From: Planctomycetota bacterium
Lineage (GTDB): Bacteria > Planctomycetota > JAJSAM01 > JAJVHW01
Reading direction: 5' to 3'
Assembly: GCA_024280885.1 (NCBI GenBank)
Contig: JAJRPF010000074.1
Location: forward strand, 1 to 64,000
Length of the DNA: 64,000 nt
Shown: positions 39,118 through 49,054 of the stretch, in pieces
Numbering within the stretch: position 1 is the first letter of the stretch
Layout: each line of letters opens with the position of its first letter
Translations under genes and position numbers: made by a program
The notes under the pieces: generated by a model
Database searches by the model: none
Told to the model about the DNA's origin: nothing
The model's input: the letters and a program-made list of their open reading frames with translations, nothing else

Positions 39118-40257
39118 CTATCGGTCTTCGTCTTCCGCCCCGGCGGCGACGTCGATCCTGCGGACGGTCAGGAGCAGTAGGCGCCGCGTATCGGGGCCAT
39201 CGGCCAGACGCACCAAGGTCGACTCGCCATCCTCGACGACGATCAGGCGACTGAATTCCGTCTTCACGAACGACGGGATCTGGATCGTGACGGGCGACGT
39301 GCCCGCACCAAGAGTTGTCGTGAACGTCCCCATCGGTTCCTCGACGTCCGAGATCACGACGTTGAGGCCCACATGGATCCCGCCGTCCTCCATGCCACTG
39401 GCTTCGGTTGACCACGCCGTGAACTTGGCTGCCAGGCCGTCCCAGACAACTTCGATCACGGGGTCGCAGATGAACTCCCCCATCCCGACCTCCACGTCGA
39501 AGTCCGCGACGTACGAGATCTGGCGGCCGATCTCCATCGAAGCCGTCTGGCCGTCGAGGCAGGCGATGCGTGGCGACGCGAGGATGGTCACGTCGCCGCC
39601 GCGCACCCATCCCTCGAGACGCGCGAGCGGATCATCGACGTCGACGACGTGTCCCGGCCGCGTCCGCATCACCTGCGTGCCGACCGTAGCCGTCATCGGG
39701 GCGACGACGAGTCGCGCATCGACCTGATAGATCGTCGCGGTGTCGCGGCGCAGCGAATCGAGGAAGTCCCGCATCGCCTGCTGCGCCGCGGCCGGTGCGC
39801 GCGCGACGAGCGCACCCGATTCCGTCACGGCCACGGTCAGGCGTTCCCCAACCACCGCACGCAGTCTCGCTGCGAGCGTCTCTGCCGTCATCCGCCCCTG
39901 CGTCAGATCGCGAACGTCGAAGACCTGCACAACGTCGTCCGCGCTCGTGTCGGCTCCGCCCTTTGGGCCGGATACCCTCGGGCGGGGCAGCGGCACGCGG
40001 CGCTCCGGCACCGCTGTCGGCGCCACCAACTCGCCTCCCGCGGAACGCTTCGTCGTCGCGCTGAGAAACGCGCGCAGGGCCGCTGCGGGATCCGCGCGCA
40101 GCACTTCTTCGGCCTTCGCGCGGGCATCGCCGCTCGCTCCGGCGAGCACGGCGCGAGCGGCCTCGACAACGGGATCCCCTTCCGCGGACGCGGGACTCGC
40201 CATGGCCCAAAGAGAGAACGAGACGATGGCGGCAAGAACGAGAGTCGTACGGCGCAT
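39118..40257 (-). CDS. Secretin-like exported protein
   Basis: 379 residues from ATG 40257, start of a signal peptide (LVLAAIVSFSLWAMASPASA). A short N-terminal helical segment is followed by VVQVFDVRDLTQGRM and a beta-strand/helix fold typical of secretin N domains. A C-terminal part has ILASPRIACLDGQTASMEIG and the tail LLLLTVRRIDV, which are hallmarks of the secretin family (GspD/PilQ). It is shorter than true secretins and no other secretion gene is nearby. It is either a stand-alone pore-like protein or a derived relative; I favour the latter weakly. Confidence 0.75.
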   Translation of the reverse strand: MRRTTLVLAAIVSFSLWAMASPASAEGDPVVEAARAVLAGASGDARAKAEEVLRADPAAALRAFLSATTKRSAGGELVAPTAVPERRVPLPRPRVSGPKGGADTSADDVVQVFDVRDLTQGRMTAETLAARLRAVVGERLTVAVTESGALVARAPAAAQQAMRDFLDSLRRDTATIYQVDARLVVAPMTATVGTQVMRTRPGHVVDVDDPLARLEGWVRGGDVTILASPRIACLDGQTASMEIGRQISYVADFDVEVGMGEFICDPVIEVVWDGLAAKFTAWSTEASGMEDGGIHVGLNVVISDVEEPMGTFTTTLGAGTSPVTIQIPSFVKTEFSRLIVVEDGESTLVRLADGPDTRRLLLLTVRRIDVAAGAEDEDR

Positions 40258-40348
40258 GCTGGGCCTCCTGTCGTGGATCGAACACGGACACCGTGCCGCG
40301 CCGTCGTCACGCAAGCGTCTGTCCCCCGTCTCAGCCGTGTCACGCGCT

Positions 40349-40813
40349 TCAGACGCGCTGATACGTACCGTCCAGGTAGCCGTGGAACTCCTTGCCGTCG
40401 ACGGCGAGTTCAAGCTTGAAGAGCAACTCGTCGTCGCCGCGAACCTCGTACGTGCAACGCGACGTCCCCCATGGCCCGTCGTTCACGAACGTGACGGCAT
40501 CGCCGTCCCACGTTCCGACCGCGGGCTCGCTGTATTGCCCGCCCATCGAGTCGAACCAACTCATCGTCGGGGCGTCGCGCTTGTCGTCGTGGCCGAATAC
40601 GGCGTGACCGGCGTAGACGACGACGCCGTCCTTCTCCTCGGCGTAGTCCTGCACGACGAAGAACCCGTCCAGGATGACGCGCGCGCTCAGTCGACCGAAG
40701 CGGCGGTCGCCGTCCGGGGTGTTCGGGCTCGGGTGCAGGATCTCGTCGCCCGCCCACTCCCCCGCCAGACGGGCGATCCTCGCGTGTCCTTCACCCGGTT
40801 TCGGAGTCTCCAT
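40349..40813 (-). CDS. DUF1579 family protein
   Basis: 154 residues from ATG 40813. HARIARLAGEWAGDEILHPSP is the family's opening, and DGFFVVQDYAEEKDGVVVYAGHAVFGHD and ESNQL-like positions (TMSWFDSMGGQYSEPAVGTW) follow its lipocalin/beta-barrel-like pattern. The role of DUF1579 is not known; similar proteins are predicted small-molecule-binding barrels. Complete. Divergent from the PP2C-like gene with a 100-base gap. Confidence 0.8.
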   Translation of the reverse strand: METPKPGEGHARIARLAGEWAGDEILHPSPNTPDGDRRFGRLSARVILDGFFVVQDYAEEKDGVVVYAGHAVFGHDDKRDAPTMSWFDSMGGQYSEPAVGTWDGDAVTFVNDGPWGTSRCTYEVRGDDELLFKLELAVDGKEFHGYLDGTYQRV

Positions 40814-40913
40814 CGCACACCTCCGCTGTCCCTGCTTGTGGCTCGCGCTCGATGACGGAGAATAGCACCGTGTTCTCGCGGCGGGAGCCCCGATCTGTGG
40901 TATCTCCGAGCGT

Positions 40914-41714
40914 GTGAGTCCACCCACCGCACCGGCCGGCATCTCTCTCCTCCTCGGACGCGATCACGAGGCCTACGGCACCCACACGCGCATCTCGATT
41001 TCGGCGCACACGGCAGCGACAATCAGCCCCGGATCCGACGTGGATTTTCTCCGTCAATCGACCGCCAAGTACGACGTGAACGAGGACGCGCTCCTCGTCT
41101 TCGAAGACAGTCGCCACACCGTTCTCTGTGTCGCTGACGCCCACTTCGGGAAGGCCTCCAGCGAAGACCTCATCTGCGCTCTGGCGGACGCTCTGCTGCC
41201 TGTGCCGCAGAACCCGCATGAGTTGGACGATGTGTTGCGCGAGTTTGCGGATCGGCGCCCCGCTACTCGCGAGACCTCGGAGACGACTCTCCTGATCTGT
41301 ATCTACGACCGCATGTTCAAGCAAGCGTTCGGCGTCTCGTTCGGAGACTCGTCGCTCGTCCACGTCGATGGCGCCGGCGTCGATGGCGCCAGCGGTGCAG
41401 AACTGATGAACGAGAAGACGACCGGTTTCGTGTCGCTCTCCAACCCGGACTCGTTGGATCCCGACGACGCGCGCCACTTCGCGTTCAGCCCGAAAGCTGG
41501 CGACCTGTTGATCGCGTACTCCGACGGCATCGATGAATGCTGCTACCGCGATCCGGACCGCTCCATCTCACTCGACCTCCTCGCGGAGACCGTGCGCACG
41601 TGTGGCGGCGCACCGATCGAGGTTGCCGAATCCCTGACGCGACTCGCTCTCGCGGGCGTCGATGGTCACCCGGGCGGACAGGACAACCTGGTCCTGGCGC
41701 TGACCCGGGCCTGA
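40914..41714 (+). CDS. PP2C-type protein phosphatase
   Basis: 266 residues, GTG start. The metal-binding Asp motifs are present in family order: VNEDALLVFEDSR, VLCVADAHFGKAS, SETTLLICIYD, LIAYSDGIDEC and GGQDNLVLALTRA. The second motif is DAHFG where most enzymes have DGHGG, and the spacing between motifs is compact. It should dephosphorylate Ser/Thr proteins; no kinase is nearby. No membrane segment, so cytosolic. Confidence 0.8.
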   Translation: MSPPTAPAGISLLLGRDHEAYGTHTRISISAHTAATISPGSDVDFLRQSTAKYDVNEDALLVFEDSRHTVLCVADAHFGKASSEDLICALADALLPVPQNPHELDDVLREFADRRPATRETSETTLLICIYDRMFKQAFGVSFGDSSLVHVDGAGVDGASGAELMNEKTTGFVSLSNPDSLDPDDARHFAFSPKAGDLLIAYSDGIDECCYRDPDRSISLDLLAETVRTCGGAPIEVAESLTRLALAGVDGHPGGQDNLVLALTRA

Positions 41715-41777
41715 CGGGGCCGCCCGTGGCGACGCAGCTCGACGGAGAGAGGGCCCCGCGGTGGTAGCCTCGCCCCC

Positions 41778-42548
41778 ATGTCGACGCTGACCATCCGGGT
41801 ACTACGCCTCTTGGCGCTTGTCGCGTTCGTCGCCGGACTCGCGACGTTGGGCGCACACATGCTCCTGGTGGACTTTCTGCTCGCACGGGAACTGACCTAC
41901 GTCGTCTACGGGATGGCCGGTGCAGGCCTCGCAGGAGCTGCGCTCTCCGTCCGGGCGGCGCGAGGATCGGAGACTTCGGCCATCTCGTGGTCAAGCCTCC
42001 TCGGCGTCGGCGCGAACGCGCTGCTGCTCGTCGCGACGTACGTTTCGACGACCGTCCTCGTCGCCATGCCGCCAGTCGAATTCGCATTCGACATCGGCGA
42101 TCCGCTGCCGGAATTCATCGTCCCACCGCACACGCTGGACGGCGAACCGTTGCGACTCGAGGACCACCGCGGCGAACGCGTGGTGTTGCTCTTCCATCGG
42201 GGTGGATGGTGCCCGTTCTGCCAGGCCGAGCTCGCTGGCTTGAACGATCGCTACGACGAACTCGCGCCGCTCGCGACGGTCATCGCCATCAGTGGCGACC
42301 TACCCGATGCCGTCGCGGCCTATGCACGCAAGCGAGATCTACGCTACACACTCGCTCACGATGGCGGCGGCGCGGTCTCTCGCCAGTATGGCCTGACATA
42401 CGAGAGCGACGATCGCGGGGAAGTCACGGCGCCAGCCGCGGTCATCCTCGACAAAGAAGGCCTGGTGGCGTGGTTCCACATCGCCAACGACGTCCGCGAT
42501 CGCCCCGATCCCGATGACCTCCTCGCCGCCCTCCGGAGCATCCCGTGA
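41778..42548 (+). CDS. Membrane-anchored peroxiredoxin/thioredoxin-fold protein
   Basis: 256 residues. Three hydrophobic helices fill the first 95 residues (LLALVAFVAGLATLGAHML, YVVYGMAGAGLAGAALSV, LLGVGANALLLVATYVS). Then comes an AhpC/TSA domain: FVVPPHTLDG-like start, LFHRGGWCPFCQAELAGL with a CxxC pair, and ISGDLPDAVAAYARK. It is a thiol oxidoreductase held on the membrane, presumably with the domain outside. The M28 peptidase gene starts within its stop codon (GTGA overlap). Confidence 0.82.
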   Translation: MSTLTIRVLRLLALVAFVAGLATLGAHMLLVDFLLARELTYVVYGMAGAGLAGAALSVRAARGSETSAISWSSLLGVGANALLLVATYVSTTVLVAMPPVEFAFDIGDPLPEFIVPPHTLDGEPLRLEDHRGERVVLLFHRGGWCPFCQAELAGLNDRYDELAPLATVIAISGDLPDAVAAYARKRDLRYTLAHDGGGAVSRQYGLTYESDDRGEVTAPAAVILDKEGLVAWFHIANDVRDRPDPDDLLAALRSIP

Positions 42549-44110
42549 ACAGCCATCGCATTCGACTCGTCTGTAGCCTGAGTGTGGCCGCTCTGGTCGC
42601 CACGGCATGCATCTCGCCGCCACCGGCGCGGCGGCGTTCTCGACCGCAGCAACAACGTGAGCTACAGCGGCGACAAGATGCGAGTGCGACGACGATCCAC
42701 ACGGCACCGCAAACCGCCGCGCAATCACCGAATCCCGAGCTTCCTGACACCCAACCGACGCCACCACGCAACCCGCTCGCCAAGTATCAGAAAGAAGTCG
42801 ACCTCATCTTCCGGGCGACGACGGGACATGTGGGTGCAGGCCGTTCGTACGAACGACTGCGGCATCTCTGCGACGTCATCGGACCGCGCCTCTCCGGCTC
42901 CAAGAATCTCGAGAACGCGGTGGAGTGGACGGCTGAGACAATGCGCGGATACGGGCTCAGCGTCCGCAAGCAGCCGGTCATGGTCCCGCATTGGGTGCGC
43001 GGCTCCGAGTCGGCGACGATGACGATGCCGCGCGACGCTCCACTCGCGATGCTGGGTCTTGGCAATTCGATCGGCACACCCGAGGGCGGGATCACGGCCG
43101 AGGTGGTCGTCGCGCGCAACTTCGACGAGTTGGCGGCGCTCGGCACAGAGGTGCGCGGCAAGATCGTCCTCTTCGATGCGGCGATGCCGACGTACGACGC
43201 CGAGAAGGGCTCGGGCTATGGCAAGGCGGTCGCATACAGGGTGGCGGGTCCGAATCGCGCGGCGGCGGCCGGAGCCGTGGCGTGCCTCGTTCGATCCGTC
43301 ACCGCGACGAGTCTCTCGACGCCGCACACCGGCATGTTGCGTTACGCCGAGGATCAGCCGCGCATCCCTGCGGCGGCGGTCAGCGTCGAAAACGCAATGA
43401 TGATCCGGCGTCTCGTCGACGCCGGCGAGATCGTCACCGTGCGACTTGAGATGGATGCGCACTTCGAGCCGGACGCTCCGTCCGCGAACGTGATTGCGGA
43501 TCTCATCGGCACCGAACTCCCCGACGAGGTCGTCATCATCAGCGGCCACCTCGACTCGTGGGATGTCGGACAGGGCGCGCACGACGACGGCGGTGCGTGC
43601 ATGGCCGTCATGGAGGCGCTGCACACGCTGGTGGAGTTGGACCTCCGACCACGCCGCACCATCCGCGCGGTGCTCTTCACGAACGAGGAGAACGGGTTGC
43701 GAGGCGCGCACGCGTACGCCGCCGGACACGCCGAGGAGGCGCCGCAATACCAGGCGGCGATCGAGGCGGACTCGGGCGTGTTCCGGCCGCTCGGGTTCGG
43801 CGTCCCGGCTGTCACGGACGAGCGCTCCGCCCGCGTCCGGGCGCGGCTCGACAACGTCGCCGCGCTGCTCGCGCGCTACGGCGTCGGACGTCTCCGCGAA
43901 GGCGGCGGCGGCGCGGACATCGGACCGCTGAAGAAGTTTGGCGTCCCGCTCCTCGGGCTGCAGGTCGAGGGCAGTCGCTACTTCGACTATCACCACACGC
44001 ACGCCGACACGCTCGACAAGGTGGATCCGGACGAGCTGGACCTTTGCTCCGCAACACTCGCCGCGATGGCGTTCGTACTCGCCGACATGCCGGAACGCCT
44101 CGCCGACTGA
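42545..44110 (+). CDS. M28 family zinc aminopeptidase/carboxypeptidase Q-like lipoprotein
   Basis: 521 residues. A signal with lipobox (AALVATACIS) is followed by a Gln/Arg-rich linker, a PA-type insert (VVVARNFDELAALGTEVRG) and the metallopeptidase core: ISGHLDSWDVGQGAHDDGG (His and Asp ligands), TNEENGLRGAHAYA (Glu-Glu) and FDYHHTHADTLDKVD (last His). All zinc ligands are there. It trims peptides outside the cytoplasm. Translation is coupled to the membrane peroxiredoxin gene. Confidence 0.9.
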   Translation: MNSHRIRLVCSLSVAALVATACISPPPARRRSRPQQQRELQRRQDASATTIHTAPQTAAQSPNPELPDTQPTPPRNPLAKYQKEVDLIFRATTGHVGAGRSYERLRHLCDVIGPRLSGSKNLENAVEWTAETMRGYGLSVRKQPVMVPHWVRGSESATMTMPRDAPLAMLGLGNSIGTPEGGITAEVVVARNFDELAALGTEVRGKIVLFDAAMPTYDAEKGSGYGKAVAYRVAGPNRAAAAGAVACLVRSVTATSLSTPHTGMLRYAEDQPRIPAAAVSVENAMMIRRLVDAGEIVTVRLEMDAHFEPDAPSANVIADLIGTELPDEVVIISGHLDSWDVGQGAHDDGGACMAVMEALHTLVELDLRPRRTIRAVLFTNEENGLRGAHAYAAGHAEEAPQYQAAIEADSGVFRPLGFGVPAVTDERSARVRARLDNVAALLARYGVGRLREGGGGADIGPLKKFGVPLLGLQVEGSRYFDYHHTHADTLDKVDPDELDLCSATLAAMAFVLADMPERLAD

Positions 44111-44129
44111 GCGCGAACAGCCGATCGAA

Positions 44130-44597
44130 TCAGCCGTTGAGTCCTCGCGGGCTCCGATCTTCGCGCCGCGCTCCTCCAGGCCGACCGGCCTCGAACTCCG
44201 CCGTGACCTCCGGGCGCGACATCACGATGATGGTGAGGACCCCGAGCAGCGTTCCGAACGGTACGTTCAAGAGATGCAGCGCGGCGATCACGAGGATCAA
44301 GATCCGGTTCCGGCGGCGGTGCAGGCTCCATCCGGCATACGCCGTCAGCGCAGCGGCCGTGATCGAGAGGAGCATGAGCCCCACTCCCAAGACCCCAAAC
44401 ACACCGCCGATCATCGCGGGCAACCCGTCAGGCACGTCTCCAGCCGGCGCGTTCGACATGGCCACGGGAACGAAGACGGCCATCCCGGCGTACATCGCCC
44501 CAACCGCGCAGCCCATCAGATTGAGCGCTGCCATCACGTAGTGGAAGATGCCGAGCAACTTGAGGTGCTCGTCATCCCGGTCATAGATCTGTGTCAT
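44130..44597 (-). CDS. Small four-helix membrane protein
   Basis: 155 residues from ATG 44597 (MTQIYDRDDEHLKLLGIFHY). Three or four hydrophobic helices are seen: FHYVMAALNLMGCAVGAMYA, MIGGVFGVLGVGLMLLSIT, ILILVIAALHLLNVPFG and VLTIIVMSRPEV. It resembles small inner-membrane proteins of unknown function found in many Gram-negative bacteria. It converges with the peptidase gene. Confidence 0.75.
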   Translation of the reverse strand: MTQIYDRDDEHLKLLGIFHYVMAALNLMGCAVGAMYAGMAVFVPVAMSNAPAGDVPDGLPAMIGGVFGVLGVGLMLLSITAAALTAYAGWSLHRRRNRILILVIAALHLLNVPFGTLLGVLTIIVMSRPEVTAEFEAGRPGGARREDRSPRGLNG

Positions 44598-44683
44598 CGC
44601 GCTGCCTCCGTGAGGATCGAAGAGTAACCGTCGCCACTGGTTCTGGTTCTGGTCTTCGTCGACCGTCTCCGCACAATGGCGGC

Positions 44684-44968
44684 ATGGAACGCGAGTCCAC
44701 GCCGAGTTGCCGCACCTGCGGCGCCACTCTGACGGCCAACGAGCGCGGTCGCTACATCGACTGCTGCGCGCCGCGCGTGACGCCGCCACGGCGGCGACGC
44801 CCATTTGCCACAATGCTGGGCTCATGGTCGAACATCCTGGAGCGGGCACTCTTCGGCGACGACCCGAGCGGACGGATCTCCACGCGACGGCGCCTCTGTC
44901 TACTCGCAGTCACGACGATCCTCATCGGACTCCCCTGCATCATCCCCGCGTGCAAGGATATGTTCTGA
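44684..44968 (+). CDS. Short membrane protein with Cys cluster (94 aa)
   Basis: MERESTPSCRTCGATLTANE opens with a CxxC and then a CC pair (IDCCAPRV), a possible zinc knuckle. A basic stretch follows and there is one C-terminal helix (LLAVTTILIGLPCIIPAC). Not recognised. The codon pattern is acceptable, and it sits divergent from the four-helix protein with 86 bases between starts. It may be a small regulator or a leftover; moderate certainty. Confidence 0.5.
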   Translation: MERESTPSCRTCGATLTANERGRYIDCCAPRVTPPRRRRPFATMLGSWSNILERALFGDDPSGRISTRRRLCLLAVTTILIGLPCIIPACKDMF

Positions 44969-44975
44969 CGCGGGC

Positions 44976-47441
44976 TCAGCGCGGGACCGGGACAAACTTG
45001 TCGGTGAGGCGGCTGCGGACGAAGGGCCCGGGTCGATCGGCGCGCCAGACCGAGAAGGCATGCGCGCCGGTGTGTCCCCAGCCGCTGTGGTTGTCGAGAT
45101 CGACGCCGAAGAGGTCCCTCAGCGGGACACGGGCGGTCGGTTCCTGGCAGTCGCCCGCTTCGATGAATTCCGCCCACTGCGGGACGAGACCGAGATCGAA
45201 GCCGATGGTCGCCGTGCGCGCGTCCGTGTCGTCGCACCAGCGGTAGAGACCGCGCTTCAGCGCCGCCCATTGCTCGGCACGAGCTCCGAGATCGCCTTGA
45301 ATCGCGAGCTCGGCGGTGGCGAAGGCGTACGACTCCAGGTGCCGCTCGCGGCGCAAGCGTTCGAGGTAAACCGTGACACGTGGATCGTGGATGTCACCCG
45401 CGCCGGGGAAGCGTGTATCCGGATGGGCATCGAGGAGCGAGACGTACGCATCGACACCGCGCCCCTGCAGCGCGAGAGCGCAGAACGTGTCGATCTCCGC
45501 CGACCGCGCATCGCCGTCGTCCCACCACTCCGCGTACGCCCACCATTCGCCTTCCTGCAAGAGCGAGGTGGGAAGCCCGTGGAGCATCGCGAGCCCGACG
45601 GCCGCTCCGAAGCGCCGATCGAAACTGACGCGCTCCGGCGTGTCGGGAGTCACGAGTTCGCGTAGGTACGCCTCGACCTCCGGCCCAGGGCTCAGCGCGA
45701 GATACTCCAACCCCAGTTCCCCGATCCACAACTCCCCGCCCCACAGCTCGTCGCCAATCGCGCGAAGGGCCTCGATCAGGAGCTTGCCAGAGCGCGGGTC
45801 CCCCACCTTCAGCAGCGACCACACCGCCATAGCGCGAACACCAGGACGCTCGTCCTGCGCCCACCGACGCAGCCGTGTGCGAAATGCGTCGGGGGCGCCG
45901 ACCTCGGCGAGGGCGTAATGCTCGCCTCCGTACCAATCGCCATCTTTGATTTCGTCATCCGGCGGCGCCGCACCCATGCGTGCGACGGCGCGCTCTGCCA
46001 TCCGGCGTGTCCAGAGAGCAGGGATCGCATGCGCAATGTGAAGCACGCGCGACGCTTCGATGTCCGCAGTCAGGACTCGTTCCTCGAGTGACGCGAACAC
46101 GGACGAGTTCCAGGTCGCGCCGAAGTCGAGTCGCGCATCCCCATGCGCCTCCCAGAGCGCAGCAAGGCACGCGTCGAGTGCGCTCTCCTCGCCGTCGTCG
46201 CTGGCGATGTTCGCGTGTGAATCGAGAAGGACGTTGGTGACGGCCTCGACGGCGAGTTCTGGCCGGATCTCCAGCAACAGAGCGAGCGCAAGGCCATCAG
46301 TGGTGCAGAGCATTTCGAGGGAATCCAGCGCCGCCGCGTCGCCCCGGAACGCGAGCGCCCCTCGCGCGGCAACGTGATCGTCATCCGGATCGAATTCGCG
46401 CAGATCCGCACGCTTGCGCAGTCGCTCCAGAGTGGCGGCGTCCGAGAGATGGCGCATCGACCAAAGGACAAGCGGGCGAGACCAACCACGGTCCTCCAGG
46501 CGCAACAACAAGGTGGCATCGACGTTCGCCGGGACGGCGTCGCGCAGCCAACGCGCGCGCCAGGTCGACGAGTACCTCTCGCGGTACGGCGCTCCGTCAT
46601 CACGCAGCAGCGACTCGAGGCAAACCGTGAGAGCCGCCGGCAGTCCTTCTGTCTTCGGTGAGCGCTGATCGATCGCCTCGCGCCCCCACCACGACCGGGC
46701 GACGACGTCGCGATGCTGATCGGTGAAGCTCACGGCGAGCGAGAGGAGTTCGATCATCTCCGGCGGATCCGTCGCGCCGCTCGCGTCGTAGAAAGGCTCG
46801 AGCAACGGGAAGTGCTCAGCGTGCGTGACCTTGTGGACGAGCGACACCGTCGCCCTGTCGAGCACATCCGGGTCCGCGTCGCGGAACTGCTCGAGGAGCC
46901 ACGGAACATCCGCCGCTCCGAAGCACTCGAGCAGGTCCCAGAACGCACCGCCCGGTGTTTCAATCGTGGGGTCGAGTACCGCGTTCACGACGTGCTCCAC
47001 GGCGACGCGCTGCTCCTGAACGTCCATGTGGCGCCAATCCAGTCGGCGGGCGCATTCCCACGCCGCCCGCCCCGGCGCCAGCCGCAATCCGGCGCGCAAC
47101 ACGTTGACGCGCTCGGCCGGAGTGAGCGCGGCCAGCAGGTCGTCGCCCGCCTCGGTACCGACGAAGAGCGCCGCGAACAGCGCGTCCCCGGACGGTTTCC
47201 ACGCGTCGAACGTATCCAGCAGCGGCAACGCGTTGTAGTACGCACGCGTGTCGGCCGGATCGCCGTTCCGAGCAGGCGCGGCAGCGCTCCGAACGATCAC
47301 CGCGGTCGGCGGCAGCTCCGCGCCCGCATACGGAGACGCAGGAGAGACCGCCGGAGGAGCACCTAGACGCGCAGCGATGGGCGTCGGCCCCGCGCACGCC
47401 GCGACTCCCGGAACCAGCAACAGGAGCGCCCACGACCGCAT
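44976..47441 (-). CDS. Large HEAT-repeat lipoprotein
   Basis: 821 residues. The lipobox LLVPGVAACAG gives a lipid-anchored export. The whole mature chain is alpha-solenoid; examples are DRATVSLVHKVTHAEHFPLL, SDAATLERLRKRADLREFD and RPGVRAMAVWSLLKVGDPRS. Acidic linkers separate repeat groups (DDDHVAARGALAF). No catalytic motif is seen. It converges with the 94-residue gene (7 bases). It is one of at least five HEAT-type exported proteins in the window. Confidence 0.8.
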   Translation of the reverse strand: MRSWALLLLVPGVAACAGPTPIAARLGAPPAVSPASPYAGAELPPTAVIVRSAAAPARNGDPADTRAYYNALPLLDTFDAWKPSGDALFAALFVGTEAGDDLLAALTPAERVNVLRAGLRLAPGRAAWECARRLDWRHMDVQEQRVAVEHVVNAVLDPTIETPGGAFWDLLECFGAADVPWLLEQFRDADPDVLDRATVSLVHKVTHAEHFPLLEPFYDASGATDPPEMIELLSLAVSFTDQHRDVVARSWWGREAIDQRSPKTEGLPAALTVCLESLLRDDGAPYRERYSSTWRARWLRDAVPANVDATLLLRLEDRGWSRPLVLWSMRHLSDAATLERLRKRADLREFDPDDDHVAARGALAFRGDAAALDSLEMLCTTDGLALALLLEIRPELAVEAVTNVLLDSHANIASDDGEESALDACLAALWEAHGDARLDFGATWNSSVFASLEERVLTADIEASRVLHIAHAIPALWTRRMAERAVARMGAAPPDDEIKDGDWYGGEHYALAEVGAPDAFRTRLRRWAQDERPGVRAMAVWSLLKVGDPRSGKLLIEALRAIGDELWGGELWIGELGLEYLALSPGPEVEAYLRELVTPDTPERVSFDRRFGAAVGLAMLHGLPTSLLQEGEWWAYAEWWDDGDARSAEIDTFCALALQGRGVDAYVSLLDAHPDTRFPGAGDIHDPRVTVYLERLRRERHLESYAFATAELAIQGDLGARAEQWAALKRGLYRWCDDTDARTATIGFDLGLVPQWAEFIEAGDCQEPTARVPLRDLFGVDLDNHSGWGHTGAHAFSVWRADRPGPFVRSRLTDKFVPVPR

Positions 47442-47515
47442 GCGTCGAGGCTATCTCATCCTGCCTGAGATGTGCGCTCGGGACGCGGGGTGGTGTGTTT
47501 CTGTAGAGTCTGCGG

Positions 47516-49054
47516 ATGCACACAAGACAAGCTCTCGCATTCGCCATCCTGTTCGCTCTTGGCGCGCTCGCGAACGGGCAGGAGGAACCGGCCGAGCCGG
47601 CGAGCGCCCCGGCGGAGATCAACGTCTTCGTCCTCGGCAAGACGCAACTGCTCGGAACACCCGACGGCTTCCCCGCGTTCTGCGTGGAGAACGCCGAACG
47701 CACGCGCGCAGAGTTGCGCAAAGACGTCGTCGCGCGGTTGAAGAAGATCGCGGAGGCAGAGCGGCCGGCGCTCTTGAAGGCGATCGGCGACCCGGAGCAG
47801 GTGGAGCATCTTTGGCTCGTGAACGCCGTCGTCGCACGCATGTCACGCGCCGACGCGAAAGCCCTCCGCGAGAGCGACGCCGTCGGCGCCGTCTTCAACG
47901 CGGGCGTCGTCCCGGAGTGGGGACGCAAGCGCACGGAGCCGGTAAAGCTCGCCGAGGTCCTGAAGCCCACGCCGCGCGAGCCGTTCACGACAAAGGGCAA
48001 GGTGATCCCGAAGAACCTCCTCGCACTGAACGTGCCGCAGGTCTGGAAGAAGCTCGGGATCACGGGCGAAGGAACGGTCGTGGTGTCGTTCGACAACGGG
48101 CTCGACTACCGCCACCCTGACCTCCGCGGCAACGTCTGGATAAATCCGGACGAGATCGCGGAGAATGGCAAGGATGATGAAGGCAACGGCGTGGTGGACG
48201 ACATCTACGGCTTCGACTTCTCACGCCACTCGCCGGAGCTCATCGACACGGGCGCGCGGCAGCACGGGACGCTGACATCGTCGCTCATGATCGGTGACGG
48301 AACGGGCGGGAAGATCACTGGGATCGCACCGCGTGCGCGCCTCATGGCGATTCGCGCGAATGGTGGCCCCTACGTCGCTTCCCGCGCATTCCAGTACGCG
48401 CTCGAGGAGGGCGCCGACGTCGTCAACATGAGTTTCTCGATCCCGGGGCTCAAGCAGATGCGCGGGCTCTGGCGCCGTATGGCGGAGAACGCGACCGCCG
48501 CCGGATTGGTGCTCGTATCGGGTTCCGGCAACTTCCAGCGCTCCGAGAAAGTGCCGGTACAGATCCGAATCCCTGAGGGCATCCCCTGCGTCATCTGCGT
48601 GGGCGGCGTGACACCGAAGAGGAAGCTCGCCGGTCTCTCGAGTACGGGACCGGTCGAGTGGGAGAGTGTCACGGCGTACGGCGATCACGCCATGCCGGGC
48701 GGACTCATCAAGCCAGATCTCGCGGCGTTCTTCGGTCCGGGACTCGCGCTCGCGGGGCCGGGCGGCAAGAACGGGTATCTGCCCGCGAACAACGGCCGAC
48801 GCGGTAACTCGCTCAGCGCGCCACAGGTGACGGGCACCATCGCGCTCATGCTCTCCGCAAACCCGGATCTCACGCCGTGGCGCGTGAAGGAGATCCTGGA
48901 GGAGACCGCGCGCGACATCGCACCGAAGGGCAAGGACACGAAGACGGGCGCGGGTCTACTGGACGCATTCGCCGCCGTGCAGCGCGCCATCGAGTTGCGG
49001 CGCGCCGTCACGGGCGGCGATACGGGTGCCGATTCGGGGAGCGACGGCAAGTGA
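47516..49054 (+). CDS. Subtilisin-like S8 serine protease
   Basis: 512 residues. Signal peptide AFAILFALGALANG. A prodomain of about 150 residues (inhibitor-I9-like, ending near TKGKVIPKNLLALN) precedes the catalytic domain: Asp in VVVSFDNGLDYRHPDL, His in RQHGTLTSSLM, oxyanion Asn in SGSGNFQRS and Ser in GNSLSAPQVTG. The triad is intact. It acts outside the cytoplasm. The next gene starts inside its stop codon (GTGA). Confidence 0.92.
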   Translation: MHTRQALAFAILFALGALANGQEEPAEPASAPAEINVFVLGKTQLLGTPDGFPAFCVENAERTRAELRKDVVARLKKIAEAERPALLKAIGDPEQVEHLWLVNAVVARMSRADAKALRESDAVGAVFNAGVVPEWGRKRTEPVKLAEVLKPTPREPFTTKGKVIPKNLLALNVPQVWKKLGITGEGTVVVSFDNGLDYRHPDLRGNVWINPDEIAENGKDDEGNGVVDDIYGFDFSRHSPELIDTGARQHGTLTSSLMIGDGTGGKITGIAPRARLMAIRANGGPYVASRAFQYALEEGADVVNMSFSIPGLKQMRGLWRRMAENATAAGLVLVSGSGNFQRSEKVPVQIRIPEGIPCVICVGGVTPKRKLAGLSSTGPVEWESVTAYGDHAMPGGLIKPDLAAFFGPGLALAGPGGKNGYLPANNGRRGNSLSAPQVTGTIALMLSANPDLTPWRVKEILEETARDIAPKGKDTKTGAGLLDAFAAVQRAIELRRAVTGGDTGADSGSDGK

